From contig NZRP01000045.1 in the NCBI GenBank assembly GCA_002693775.1, positions 1-40,326 of the forward strand: DNA of 40,326 nt, given 5' to 3'. The notes under the pieces were generated by a model. The model did not search any database. It was given only the letters and a program-made list of their open reading frames with translations, and had not been told where the DNA came from. This stretch comes from Crocinitomicaceae bacterium (GTDB lineage Bacteria > Bacteroidota > Bacteroidia > Flavobacteriales_D > Sanyastnellaceae). A program made the position numbers and the translations under genes. Below are positions 8,141-16,928 of this stretch, one piece after another; position 1 is the first letter of the stretch; every line of letters starts with the position of its first letter.

Positions 8141-9382
8141 ATGAGACTATCTATCCTTTCAGCATTAGTTCTATTTGCAGGAACACTTTGTGCCCAAAGC
8201 CCTGACGAGTACTGGATTGGACTTGAAGAATACGCAGTACATACTGATGGTGACCTAGCGGGAATGACTACATACAGGATGTACCTAAACATGCTACACC
8301 CTGATGACTTCCTTTCAGCATGTTCTGGCTCAGAGGAGAACCCTTGGATACTTGAGTCTACATCTTCTCCAGCGTGGTACAACCACCCATCTGCTTCTGA
8401 ACTTTTTGCTACTGCGATAAACCCAGCATTTTTCACAGCTTTCCCAGAGTTAGAATACGACAGCTGGTTAACACTTGGTACTGAAGATGCTGCTGAGGGT
8501 ATGGATATCTCAAATGTTGCAGACCCTGCATATAACGCTTTTGCTGATTTCGAGGCAGGTGATAATATTCATTCTGACACTCAAATTGGAAATCTTTGGT
8601 TTACACTTTTCCCTGGGTTAGGCTCAGAAAGCTCTGCGTTTGCAGGTGAAGATTTAAAAGTTTTAATAGGCCAAATCACAACATTAGGCACCCTTTCAGG
8701 TTCACTTTACGTTCAAATTTTCCCAGAGGGAGTACAAGATCCCGACGTTAGATTACACTTACCTATTCTATACGCTCCTGTTCAGTGTACTGATGAATTA
8801 GCATGCAACTTCAATGATCAGTCTTGGCTTGATACTGACTGTGAATACGGTCCATCTGCTGGAGATATTTCAGGAGAGGCTAACGTAGTTCTTCAAGAAG
8901 GCCAAACGGAGTGGGCATACACTTGTGATTCCGGTGCTGAATCATACATGTGGACAGTAGACAACGGAGCAACTATCGTAAGCGGACAGGGAACTAACTC
9001 TATTGTTATCGACTGGGGTACAGAGGTTGTTAATGGGACAGACGTAACAGTAATTGCATACAATGACAATGATTGTGCGGGAGAAGAAAGCTCTATTTAC
9101 GTTGAATTTTCTGTTGGTATAAGCGAAATAGACTTCGCTAGCACATTGAGCGCTTTCCCAAGTCCAGCACACTCAACTTGTCAGGTAAACCTTATTAGCG
9201 ATTTAAGCACAGGCCAAATCCTTTGTCAACTTCACAATATGTCTGGAGCTCTTTCTAAGATTTTCGTAATCGTAGATGGCATTGCAACAATCGACGTAAG
9301 CTCTCTAGCTAGCGGTCAGTACCTAATGAGCGTACAAACTGAGCGCGGCTTAGTACGCGAGACTCTAGTGGTAAGCCACTAG
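8141..9382 (+). CDS. Secreted protein with PKD-like domain and type IX secretion C-terminal sorting domain
   Basis: A 413-residue exported protein. Residues 1-19 form a Sec signal peptide (hydrophobic LSALVLFAGTLCAQ). The N-terminal two-thirds, up to about residue 210, have no family I recognise; they are acidic and rich in aromatic residues. Residues 216-235 contain the cysteine motif CTDELACNFNDQSWLDTDC, a form of the C-T-D-x-x-A-C-N-[YF]-N repeat common in secreted proteins of marine Bacteroidota. Residues 240-325 resemble a PKD-like beta-sandwich (YMWTVDNGATIVSGQGTNS). Residues 331-413 resemble a type A T9SS sorting domain (FPSPAHSTCQVNL ... LASGQYLMSVQTERGLV). It should cross the outer membrane through T9SS and be surface-attached or released. 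It is one of a kind in the window and converges with metG, with 4 nt between the two genes. Confidence 0.8.
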   Translation: MRLSILSALVLFAGTLCAQSPDEYWIGLEEYAVHTDGDLAGMTTYRMYLNMLHPDDFLSACSGSEENPWILESTSSPAWYNHPSASELFATAINPAFFTAFPELEYDSWLTLGTEDAAEGMDISNVADPAYNAFADFEAGDNIHSDTQIGNLWFTLFPGLGSESSAFAGEDLKVLIGQITTLGTLSGSLYVQIFPEGVQDPDVRLHLPILYAPVQCTDELACNFNDQSWLDTDCEYGPSAGDISGEANVVLQEGQTEWAYTCDSGAESYMWTVDNGATIVSGQGTNSIVIDWGTEVVNGTDVTVIAYNDNDCAGEESSIYVEFSVGISEIDFASTLSAFPSPAHSTCQVNLISDLSTGQILCQLHNMSGALSKIFVIVDGIATIDVSSLASGQYLMSVQTERGLVRETLVVSH

Positions 9383-9386
9383 AATT

Positions 9387-11471
9387 TTAGCTGATTACAT
9401 CTCCAGGGCTTACGCCTTCCTCTGGAGTAATGAATCTTAGCCCACCGTCTGCTCTTGACGCCATAAGAACCATGCCTTGGCTTTCAACACCTCGGATCTT
9501 TCGAGGCTCTAGGTTTGCAAGAAGAACGACCTGTCTTCCTATCACTTCTTTAGGTTTAAAGTGCTCAGCAATACCAGACACAACAGTTCTAACATCGAGC
9601 CCAGTATCAACGGTTAACTGTAATAATTTGTCAGCCTTTTTTACTGGTACACATTCAGTAACCGTAGCTACTCTTATATCCATTTGAGTAAAGTTTTCAA
9701 ATGTTGTCGCGTCCTTTTGAGGCATGATATTAGGATTAGTGTTAGATGATTTGTTCCCAAGTTTAGCAACTTGTTCTTCTACAAATTCATCATCAATTTT
9801 AGTAAATAAAATAGGCAATTCTCCAAGCAGTGTTCCGCCAGCAATGATGCTAGTAGAGGCATCAGTCCAGCACGCATTGGGCACTCCCATAGCTGTTGCA
9901 ATCTTTTCAGCTGTTCTCGGAAGGAAAGGTTCTAGCACTACTCCTAGATTACCAACAACCTGAGTTGCAATTTGCATGATGGTCTCAACTCTTGCCGGGG
10001 CTGTCTTTATCAGCTTCCAAGGCTCTTCTTCAGTTAGATACTTATTTCCAAGTCGCGCAACATTCATTGCCTCAAGCTGAGCTTCACGGTATCTGTGTCT
10101 CGAAATAAGATCAGCAATCTTGTCTGGAGCGTAAGCCAGGCTTTCAAGGACTTTCTTATCCACATCAGTTAAGTTTTCACTAGCAGGAGTTTCAGGCACA
10201 ACTCCTTCGTAATACTTTCTAGTTAGAACTAATACTCTGTTTACAAAGTTTCCTAGTACATCTGCAAGCTCATTATTAACTCTCTCCTTAAAATCAGTCC
10301 AAGTAAACTCACTATCCTTCTGCTCAGGCATAATTGAAGCTAGTACATAACGCATCACATCTGATCCGTTTGGATATTCTTCACAGTATTCTTTAACCCA
10401 AACCGCCCAATTCCTCGAAGTACTAATCTTATCTCCTTCAAGATTCATAAACTCATTAGCTGGCACTTGATGAGGAAGAATATAGTCTCCATGTTCCTTC
10501 AGAAGAATTGGGAATATGATGCAGTGGAATACAATGTTGTCCTTGCCTATAAAATGCAAAAGCTCTGTATTAGAGTTCTGCCACCAATCTCTCCAATCCT
10601 CTCCGTTCTTCTCCGCCCACTCCATAGTAGAAGTGATATATCCAATAGGTGCATCAAGCCAAACATATAAGACCTTACCCTCGGCTCCCTCCACGGGGAC
10701 AGGCACTCCCCACTTTAAGTCTCGCGTCATAGCTCGCGATTGCAATCCGCCGTCAATCCAGCTTTTGCACTGACCTATTACGTGACTCTTCCAAGCCTTA
10801 GGATTGTGATGCGCTTCACCATCAAGCTCACCTTTCTCAATGTAATCCTTAAGCCAATCCTCGTGACGCCCCATCGGCAAATACCAAAGCGTCGTAGGCT
10901 TCAGCACTGGCTCACTTCCGCTCAATGTCGACCTCGGATTAATGAGCTCGGTAGGCGATAACGTGCTCCCACATTTCTCGCACTGATCACCATATGCGTT
11001 ATCCGCCCCACATTTAGGGCAAGTCCCAGTAATGTATCTGTCCGCTAAAAATTGGTCCTCCTCAGTATCGAAGTACTGATCTTCAGTCTTTATTTCGAAG
11101 CTATCATTTTTGAGAAGTTTCAAGAAAAAATCCTGAGCCACCTTGTGATGACGCTCGCTAGAAGTCCTGCTGTAGTGATCGAAACTAATGTCAAGTCCAC
11201 GAAAAGCATCTTGCATTTCCACGTGGTATTTGTCTACAATTTCTTGTGGTGTAACACCTTCTTTTTTCGCTCTTAGTGTGATTGCGGCTCCGTGCTCATC
11301 GCTACCACAAACCCAAACAACTTTCTCTCCCATACTCCTCAAGTATCTTACATAAATGTCCGCTGGCAGATACGCTCCGGCAATATGTCCAACGTGAATA
11401 TGTCCGTTAGCATATGGAAGTGCGGAAGTAATTAACCTTCGTTTAAGAGAGTTGTTTGTGGTGTGGTTCAT
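9387..11471 (-). CDS. metG: Methionyl-tRNA synthetase with C-terminal tRNA-binding domain
   Basis: Charges tRNA-Met and initiator tRNA with methionine in the cytoplasm. The 694-residue length matches the long form. HVGH at residues 26-29 is the HIGH-type signature in PYANGHIHVGHI; KISTS at 348-352 is the KMSKS-type signature in GDKISTSRNWA. A zinc knuckle is formed by Cys151, Cys154, Cys164 and Cys167. The anticodon-binding helical domain covers about 390-550, and an EMAP/Trbp111-like OB domain occupies about 590-694 (MDIRVATVTECVP ... RKIRGVESQGMVLMAS). It is divergent from the LD-carboxypeptidase gene. The stretch 10681-11040 is about 52% G+C by hand count, higher than the rest of the gene. 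Confidence 0.97.
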   Translation of the reverse strand: MNHTTNNSLKRRLITSALPYANGHIHVGHIAGAYLPADIYVRYLRSMGEKVVWVCGSDEHGAAITLRAKKEGVTPQEIVDKYHVEMQDAFRGLDISFDHYSRTSSERHHKVAQDFFLKLLKNDSFEIKTEDQYFDTEEDQFLADRYITGTCPKCGADNAYGDQCEKCGSTLSPTELINPRSTLSGSEPVLKPTTLWYLPMGRHEDWLKDYIEKGELDGEAHHNPKAWKSHVIGQCKSWIDGGLQSRAMTRDLKWGVPVPVEGAEGKVLYVWLDAPIGYITSTMEWAEKNGEDWRDWWQNSNTELLHFIGKDNIVFHCIIFPILLKEHGDYILPHQVPANEFMNLEGDKISTSRNWAVWVKEYCEEYPNGSDVMRYVLASIMPEQKDSEFTWTDFKERVNNELADVLGNFVNRVLVLTRKYYEGVVPETPASENLTDVDKKVLESLAYAPDKIADLISRHRYREAQLEAMNVARLGNKYLTEEEPWKLIKTAPARVETIMQIATQVVGNLGVVLEPFLPRTAEKIATAMGVPNACWTDASTSIIAGGTLLGELPILFTKIDDEFVEEQVAKLGNKSSNTNPNIMPQKDATTFENFTQMDIRVATVTECVPVKKADKLLQLTVDTGLDVRTVVSGIAEHFKPKEVIGRQVVLLANLEPRKIRGVESQGMVLMASRADGGLRFITPEEGVSPGDVIS

Positions 11472-11526
11472 TTTACGGTGTAAAAATACCGCAGTTACGC
11501 CCTACTGCCTACCTTCACAGTAATTA

Positions 11527-12390
11527 ATGACTAACAATAAGAGCATAACAACAAGAGTGACGCCAAGGCCGCTCGTTCATGGCGATAAAATCGCCTTAGT
11601 AGCGCCGGCAAGATTTGCTAGTGATAAGCTTATCGACGAGGCTACTTCATTGATTAAGGCAGCCGGTTTTACTCCTGTTATGCACAAAGAGTTGAGCGCG
11701 AAGAGTGGACAGTTTGGAGGGGATGACGAGCATAGGGCAGAAGTGTTGAATTCTGCGTTTAGAGATTCAGAGGTAAGGGCTGTTTTGGCACTTCGTGGGG
11801 GCTATGGGGCTTCTAGATTGCTAACCTTACTTGATGAGGCGGCTTACTTGGAGGATCCTACATGGATAATTGGGTTTTCTGATATAACAGCCTTGCATGC
11901 TTGGTCTAATAACCTGGGAGTGGCTTCATTGCACGCGCCTGTGGCATCAACAATTAAGTCCACTCACGGCGAGGATGTAGAATGGATGTGGGAAACCTTG
12001 ATGGGTAATCCGCCTAGAGTTTTTGATGGTAGGATAGTGGGTGGGAATCTGAGTGTGTTGTTCTCACTGATGGGCACACCGTATTTTCCGGACTGCTGTG
12101 ATTCGTTTCTGTTTATTGAAGACATTGACGAGTTTTTATATCACATAGATAGGATGATTTTCGCTCTTAAATTAGGGGGCGTTTTTGAAAAGGCTAAGGG
12201 CTTGATAGTGGGAGAGTTTTCAGATTTGAAGGATAATACGATAGAGTTTGGCCAGAGGCTAGATAATCCATTTATGAAAGACTATAAGGAAATCATTTTA
12301 GACCATTTACCTGAGGGGTATATAGTTAGGTTTGATATGCCCACGGGACACGGTGAGAGAAACTACCCAATAATTCTGGGTGCGCCTTGA
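11527..12390 (+). CDS. LD-carboxypeptidase (muramoyltetrapeptide carboxypeptidase, S66 family)
   Basis: A 287-residue serine peptidase that removes the terminal D-alanine from murein tetrapeptides during peptidoglycan recycling, normally in the cytoplasm; no signal peptide is visible. The N-terminal half has KIALVAPARF and the RGGYGASRLL loop at about 90-99. The likely nucleophile is Ser118 in the elbow IIGFSDITALH. The C-terminal half carries the acidic LFIEDIDEFLYHIDRM segment supplying the triad glutamate, and the histidine in MPTGHGERNYPI near the end. The substrate is inferred from the family. It heads a probable operon with kbl (21-nt gap) and the FAD oxidoreductase. The 55-nt divergent gap to metG contains TACCTTCA ending 9 nt before its ATG, a poor promoter match. 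Confidence 0.9.
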   Translation: MTNNKSITTRVTPRPLVHGDKIALVAPARFASDKLIDEATSLIKAAGFTPVMHKELSAKSGQFGGDDEHRAEVLNSAFRDSEVRAVLALRGGYGASRLLTLLDEAAYLEDPTWIIGFSDITALHAWSNNLGVASLHAPVASTIKSTHGEDVEWMWETLMGNPPRVFDGRIVGGNLSVLFSLMGTPYFPDCCDSFLFIEDIDEFLYHIDRMIFALKLGGVFEKAKGLIVGEFSDLKDNTIEFGQRLDNPFMKDYKEIILDHLPEGYIVRFDMPTGHGERNYPIILGAP

Positions 12391-12399
12391 ATTCGACCT

Positions 12400-12407
12400 T
12401 AAATTCG
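12400..12407 (+). promoter_or_regulatory. Possible -7 box of kbl
   Basis: TAAATTCG, one mismatch to TAnnTTTG, ends 4 nt before ATG 12412. No TTG lies at 18-23 nt spacing, so it may act weakly or not at all. It is noted because its distance to the start codon equals that of the better boxes in this window. Confidence 0.3.
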
Positions 12408-12411
12408 CAGC

Positions 12412-13608
12412 ATGTACGGAAAGATAAAAGAGTATTTACAAGAAGAGCTTGCATCTATTGAAGAGGCAGGGCTGTTTAAGAATGAGAGAATTATTGCAAC
12501 TTCGCAGGATGCGATTATTAAGTTGACTGATGGTTCTGAAGTGATCAATTTTTGTGCAAACAACTACCTGGGATTGAGTAACGATTCTAGGGTATGTAAT
12601 GCTGCTAAGCTGGCAGTGGATTCTCATGGTTTTGGGATGAGTTCTGTTAGATTTATCTGCGGTACTCAAGACATCCATAAGGAGCTAGAAGCAACAATTA
12701 GTGACTTCCATCACACTGAAGATACCATCTTGTATGCTGCTGCTTTCGATGCGAATGGTGGAGTGTTTGAGCCTCTTCTAACAAAGGAAGATGCCATTAT
12801 CTCTGACTCGCTGAACCATGCTTCTATTATAGATGGTGTCCGTCTTTGTAAAGCGATGCGTTTTCGTTATGCGAACAATGATATGGCAGATTTGGAGACA
12901 CAACTTCAAGTTGCAAATGACGTTGGAGCAAGATTTAAAATCATCGTAACTGATGGAGTCTTCTCTATGGATGGCTACGTTGCTGAGATAGGAAAGATTT
13001 GTGATTTAGCAGACAAGTATGACGCACTTGTGATGGTTGATGAATGCCACGCTACAGGATTTATTGGAAAGACTGGAAGGGGTTCTGTTGAGCTTAGAGA
13101 CGCGCTTGGAAGAGTTGACATCATAACAGGAACTCTTGGCAAGGCTTTAGGTGGAGCGATGGGTGGATTCACAACTGGAAGGAAGGAAATCATCGAGATT
13201 CTTCGCCAGCGCTCTAGACCGTATTTATTCTCAAACTCTCTTGCGCCCAACATCGTTGGAGCCTCACTAGAGGTTTTTAAGATGCTTGGTGAGAGCACGG
13301 AGCTAAGAGACAAATTAGAGGATAATACTAACTACTTTAAAGAGGGATTAAGGAAGGCTGGGCTTCCATTTAATGACGGAGAATCTGCTATTGTTCCAGT
13401 TATGTTAGGCGATGCCAAGCTATCGCAAGTCATGGCCAATAAGCTTCTCGACGAGGGGATCTACGTTATTGGTTTCTTCTACCCTGTTGTTCCAAAGGAG
13501 CAAGCTAGAATCAGAGTACAGCTTTCTGCAGCTCATACAAAGGAGCACTTAGACAAGGCTCTTGCTGCTTTTGAAAAAGTAGCTCGAGAGTTAGGGGTAA
13601 TCGACTAA
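12412..13608 (+). CDS. kbl: Glycine C-acetyltransferase (2-amino-3-ketobutyrate CoA ligase)
   Basis: A 398-residue pyridoxal-phosphate enzyme that cleaves 2-amino-3-oxobutyrate with CoA to glycine and acetyl-CoA, the second step of threonine breakdown. The alpha-oxoamine synthase fold is evident: [10 protein letters not shown] near residues 46-55, the PLP-stacking region, DECHATG at 210-216 with Asp210 and His213, and the Schiff-base lysine Lys244 in [13 protein letters not shown]. Length and lack of insertion fit KBL rather than serine palmitoyltransferase or 8-amino-7-oxononanoate synthase, though paralogues of this fold are easy to confuse. The partner threonine dehydrogenase (tdh) is not in the window. 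It lies between the LD-carboxypeptidase and an FAD oxidoreductase that starts 5 nt after its stop. Confidence 0.92.
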   Translation: MYGKIKEYLQEELASIEEAGLFKNERIIATSQDAIIKLTDGSEVINFCANNYLGLSNDSRVCNAAKLAVDSHGFGMSSVRFICGTQDIHKELEATISDFHHTEDTILYAAAFDANGGVFEPLLTKEDAIISDSLNHASIIDGVRLCKAMRFRYANNDMADLETQLQVANDVGARFKIIVTDGVFSMDGYVAEIGKICDLADKYDALVMVDECHATGFIGKTGRGSVELRDALGRVDIITGTLGKALGGAMGGFTTGRKEIIEILRQRSRPYLFSNSLAPNIVGASLEVFKMLGESTELRDKLEDNTNYFKEGLRKAGLPFNDGESAIVPVMLGDAKLSQVMANKLLDEGIYVIGFFYPVVPKEQARIRVQLSAAHTKEHLDKALAAFEKVARELGVID

Positions 13609-13613
13609 GGTAT

Positions 13614-14594
13614 ATGGCGGGTAAAACTCTTATAGTTGGGGCTGGCCTTGCGGGCACTCTTGTAGCTTGGGAATTAATTAAACGCGACTTAGAGTTCACA
13701 GTTTACGACAACGGTTCGCCCTCTGCGTCAAGAGTTGCTGCAGGAATGTACAACCCCGTTTCGTTTAAAAGAATAGTAGAGGTTGATGATGCTGAAGAGC
13801 GCATGGAGCTTATGCATGCTACTTATTCTGAGATTGAATCAGAGCTGGGGATAAAGATTTTAAACAGAGCGCCAATAATGCGCATTTTCCCCAACGCTCA
13901 ATACAGAGAACATTGGGTAAATAGAATTGCAAAAGGCCACCCTGTTGCCAAATGGTTAAGACCAGTTGAGAATGAAGTGCCTGATGGAGTCGAGGCTCCT
14001 TGGGGAGTAGGCAAGGTGTCAGAATCAGGTTGGGTAAACATTCCTCTTTTAACGAGTGCGATGAATGAAAGACTCAAATCAGAAGGCTGTTTTGAGCTTA
14101 AGTCGTGGTCTATTCAAGATGGAGTCCCAGAGGGTTTTGATAGGGTGATTGACTGCAGAGGCGTGGGTGCTAAACCTGAACTAAACATACTAGGGCTCAG
14201 GCTAGCTGCTGACCACGGAGAAATCCTTACTCTCAAATCGACTCTTGATTTACAAGGTTCAACTCTGAATAAAGTGAAGTGGCTCATGCCATTTGAAAAA
14301 GACACCTTCAAGTTGGGAGCAACTTATGAATGGGGTGTTGAAAAGAGCCAGCCCACTAAATCTGGAAAAGAAGAACTACTTACTGCAATTACATCAGCCC
14401 TTTCAAAAGAGGTATATGACGCTCTAGAAATTACAAATCATGAAAGCGGTCACAGGCCTACGTCACACGACAGAAAACCCTACACGGGCGAAGTTGTACC
14501 TAAAGTGTATGTAATTAATGGGCTTGGAACAAGAGGTGTTCTTATTGCTCCCAAAGTAGTTAGAAATGCTATAGACGAATTATTTAGTGTCTAA
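13614..14594 (+). CDS. FAD-dependent oxidoreductase of the D-amino-acid oxidase superfamily
   Basis: A 326-residue protein with an N-terminal Rossmann dinucleotide-binding motif (IVGAGLAGTLVAWEL, about residues 7-21) and the acidic/aromatic end of the second strand at FTVYDN. SRVAAGMYNPVSF corresponds to the conserved S-x-A-A-G segment of DAO-type enzymes. The C-terminal part (GHRPTSHDRKPYTGEV ... INGLGTRGVLIAPKV) is the second half of the FAD site, including a G-[LT]-G-T-R-G motif. The substrate is unknown. Position after kbl makes a small amine or amino acid plausible, but that is only inference. Its last 15 nt overlap the end of the decayed minus-strand gene described next. Confidence 0.8.
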   Translation: MAGKTLIVGAGLAGTLVAWELIKRDLEFTVYDNGSPSASRVAAGMYNPVSFKRIVEVDDAEERMELMHATYSEIESELGIKILNRAPIMRIFPNAQYREHWVNRIAKGHPVAKWLRPVENEVPDGVEAPWGVGKVSESGWVNIPLLTSAMNERLKSEGCFELKSWSIQDGVPEGFDRVIDCRGVGAKPELNILGLRLAADHGEILTLKSTLDLQGSTLNKVKWLMPFEKDTFKLGATYEWGVEKSQPTKSGKEELLTAITSALSKEVYDALEITNHESGHRPTSHDRKPYTGEVVPKVYVINGLGTRGVLIAPKVVRNAIDELFSV

Positions 14595-15058
14595 CACGTA
14601 AGGCATTTTACGGCTTGCGTTTCGCATTACGTTTTCGATTAATTGGCCTGGAGTTGAGCCTACAGTAACATTAAATTAGTGGTTATAATTCCAAATCATT
14701 TTCTGCTTCTCGCAATCTTGTATGCTGATAGTAATGTGAATCTGATTTGTAATCTGAGAGCCAGTACCAACTTGTTACATACTTATAGCCATGATGTTGT
14801 TAAAGGGCTTAGTTTAACTGAAATCAGAAGAGATTACACCATTAACTCCCAGCGCTTCACAGAATTCGTTTTGGGTTAATGGAGTATCTGGGTAGCCGGC
14901 TTTCTTAAGCTTCGCGTTTACTGTTTCGATATCCATGAATTCTTGGAAAATCTTACCTTGCATCTTTCTTTTCAGCATCATCTGTGTGGTAAATCTTCGC
15001 GCAAGAATTCAAAGTCAGAAATAGCTGTAAGAATAATTGAAGTTTTAAGAAGTTTCAT
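14580..15058 (-). pseudogene. Decayed lipoprotein-like gene (two frame changes, three in-frame stops)
   Basis: No intact gene occupies this interval, but the minus strand carries protein-like text in three frames. ATG 15058 opens MKLLKTSIILTAIS, a signal-peptide-like start. From 15009 a second frame reads NSCAKIYHTDDAEK, with a lipobox-like Cys. From 14981 a third frame reads MLKRKMQGKIFQEF, then ETVNAKLKKAGYPDTP and EFCEALGVNGVISSDFS. That frame continues through TAA at 14816-14814, 14777-14775 and 14678-14676, with coherent text between (TKPFNN; DCEKQKMIWNYNH; GSTPGQLIENVMRNASRKMPY), to a final TAA at 14582-14580. From memory these pieces match a small Bacteroidota lipoprotein family with a C-terminal region ending in NASKKMPY, whose intact members are longer between the first two segments. 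I infer frameshifts, an internal deletion near 14980 and nonsense mutations. Function unknown. Confidence 0.72.
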
Positions 15059-15140
15059 GTGTTAATTTATTGGGGATGCCTTGGCAAGATAGAGATAACA
15101 CATTGCATACCTTAGTTGCGTGCGCGTTTTAACACAGATC

Positions 15141-16928
15141 ATGAAGAAACTCATCTCGAATTTGCTGGCGAGATTTTGGGGTTTTATGCGCTCAGACAGG
15201 GCCATACTTGTTTGGGCAAGCGCTGTGGGAATGCTAGCTGGCCTTGTTGCTGTTTTATTGAAAAACGGTGTGGCTCTTATACGATCTGGCTTCTTTGGAG
15301 CCCAAAGCTTCACCGGCTGGAAATGGATTCTAGGTCTGGGACCTATCATAGGACTAACCCTCACCTACCTTTTCGTAAAAAGAGTCCTTGGAGGTGATCA
15401 CCCTGGCGGTGGTATCCCAGCAACTCTTCACGCACTCTCTACAAGAAAAGGAGCCCTGAAAAGAACATGGCTTTTTGCACCTGTTGTCACCAGTATTCTT
15501 TCTGTAGGATTTGGGGGTTCAGGTGGATTGGAGGCGCCAGCCGTACAGTCTGGTTCTACTATCGGTTCAGAGATTGCATCCCGAACAAGGCGAAATTTTA
15601 GGCGTCGAAGACTCCTCATCGCTTGTGCCGCGGCAGCCTCTCTTTCATCAATGTTTAAAGCACCAGTTGCCGCTATTATTTTCGCCATCGAAGTGATAAT
15701 GATAGACTTAACTGCCGCCTCGCTTGTCCCCCTAATTTTTGCATCCCTCGCGTCCCTCCTTACGGCCTACTTCCTTATTGAAGGTAAGGATATACTTGAG
15801 GTAAGTTCCCTAGACCCCTTTGTAGTTACTCGACTACCCCTATATACTCTGCTTGGACTTTTTGCCGGGGTAGGATCTGTAATCTTCACGAAGCTCTACA
15901 TGGGGGCGACCAAACTCGTCGAGAGGTTTAAAAACCCCATTACTAAAATAATATTAGCTGGTGTACTAGTTGGTTCAGGTGTAATCGCGTCACCATCTGT
16001 TTTTGGTGAAGGCTTCGAACTTGTCAATTCACTATTCGAAGGTTATTCTGACGATTTTGAAAATGATTTGGGTTTCCTTTTGACGAACAACGCAGAGGGA
16101 ATCACCTTGATAGGGTTGCTGTTTTTAGCATGGGCATTAAAGCCGCTTTTAACGGGATTTACTGTAGGTGGAGGTGGTGTTGGAGGAGTTTTCGCTCCAT
16201 CACTTTTTGGCGGTGCACTGCTCGGATACATCTTTGCAGTATCAGTGAATATGATATTTGGAGAAGGAACTATACCCATAGCAAACTCAGTTTTAGTAGG
16301 ACTTGGTGGAATGATGGCAGGAGTGCTTCACGCTCCTCTAACGGCGATCTTCTTAGCCTCAGAAATCAGCGGTGGATATGATTTATTCGTTCCTCTTATG
16401 CTTAGTTCTTCCTTAAGCTATGTCATTGCTAAAAAGCTAACGAAGTACAGCATTTACACTAAAGAACTAGCCCAAAGAGGTGAGCTTCTCACCCACGATA
16501 AAGACAGAAGTGTCTTGACTTTAATGACCTTGAAAGATGAGATTGAAACAGATTTCATACCTGTAGGGTCAGATGATAATCTTAGATCTCTAGTAAAAAT
16601 CATAAGTAAGTCTACCAGAAACATTAACCCTGTTATCGATGGTAGCGGAGTGCTTTTAGGACATATCGATCTTCAGGATATACGTGAGATTATGTTCGAG
16701 ACAGATAGGTACGATACCACGTTAGTCTGCGATCTAATGTCGGACATAGAGTTTACGGTAAGGAAATCTTCAAAGATGGAAGATGTGATGGACACTTTTG
16801 AGATAAGTGGCGCATGGAACCTTCCAGTCGTAGACGATGAAGGGAGGTATTGTGGATTTGTCTCTAGATCTAGGCTGTTTAGTGCCTACAGAAGATGGCT
16901 CAAGGAAACTAGCGACGAGTTATCCTAA
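15141..16928 (+). CDS. ClC-family chloride channel/transporter with two CBS domains
   Basis: A 595-residue inner-membrane protein. The ClC core (about residues 20-430) has many hydrophobic helices and degenerate forms of the three anion-site motifs: GGGIP at 89-93 (usually GSGIP), GGLEAP at 128-133 where Glu131 would be the gating glutamate (usually GREGP), and GGVFAPSLFGG (G-x-F-x-P). The C-terminal 150 residues hold a CBS pair (DFIPVGSDDNLRSLVKII ... RSRLFSAYRRW), which in relatives senses nucleotides. The frame is open to a GTG at 15120, and TACCTTAG ends 4 nt before that GTG, so a start seven residues earlier is possible. I favour the ATG because MKKLISNLLARFW looks like the family's start. 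It converges with the hydrolase gene, overlapping it by 9 nt. Confidence 0.88.
   Translation: MKKLISNLLARFWGFMRSDRAILVWASAVGMLAGLVAVLLKNGVALIRSGFFGAQSFTGWKWILGLGPIIGLTLTYLFVKRVLGGDHPGGGIPATLHALSTRKGALKRTWLFAPVVTSILSVGFGGSGGLEAPAVQSGSTIGSEIASRTRRNFRRRRLLIACAAAASLSSMFKAPVAAIIFAIEVIMIDLTAASLVPLIFASLASLLTAYFLIEGKDILEVSSLDPFVVTRLPLYTLLGLFAGVGSVIFTKLYMGATKLVERFKNPITKIILAGVLVGSGVIASPSVFGEGFELVNSLFEGYSDDFENDLGFLLTNNAEGITLIGLLFLAWALKPLLTGFTVGGGGVGGVFAPSLFGGALLGYIFAVSVNMIFGEGTIPIANSVLVGLGGMMAGVLHAPLTAIFLASEISGGYDLFVPLMLSSSLSYVIAKKLTKYSIYTKELAQRGELLTHDKDRSVLTLMTLKDEIETDFIPVGSDDNLRSLVKIISKSTRNINPVIDGSGVLLGHIDLQDIREIMFETDRYDTTLVCDLMSDIEFTVRKSSKMEDVMDTFEISGAWNLPVVDDEGRYCGFVSRSRLFSAYRRWLKETSDELS

Noticed and set aside
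5242-9382. SusCD-type polysaccharide utilisation locus
   Set aside because: The receptor has the SusC-like N-terminal domain but no SusD-like lipoprotein, glycosidase or sensor gene is adjacent.
9376-9392. Bidirectional terminator between the T9SS cargo gene and metG
   Set aside because: Only 4 nt separate the stops and no stem of useful length with a T-run is visible.
14679-14879. 66-codon plus-strand frame in the gap after the FAD oxidoreductase
   Set aside because: It lies antisense to coherent pseudogene text on the minus strand and has no protein-like features of its own.
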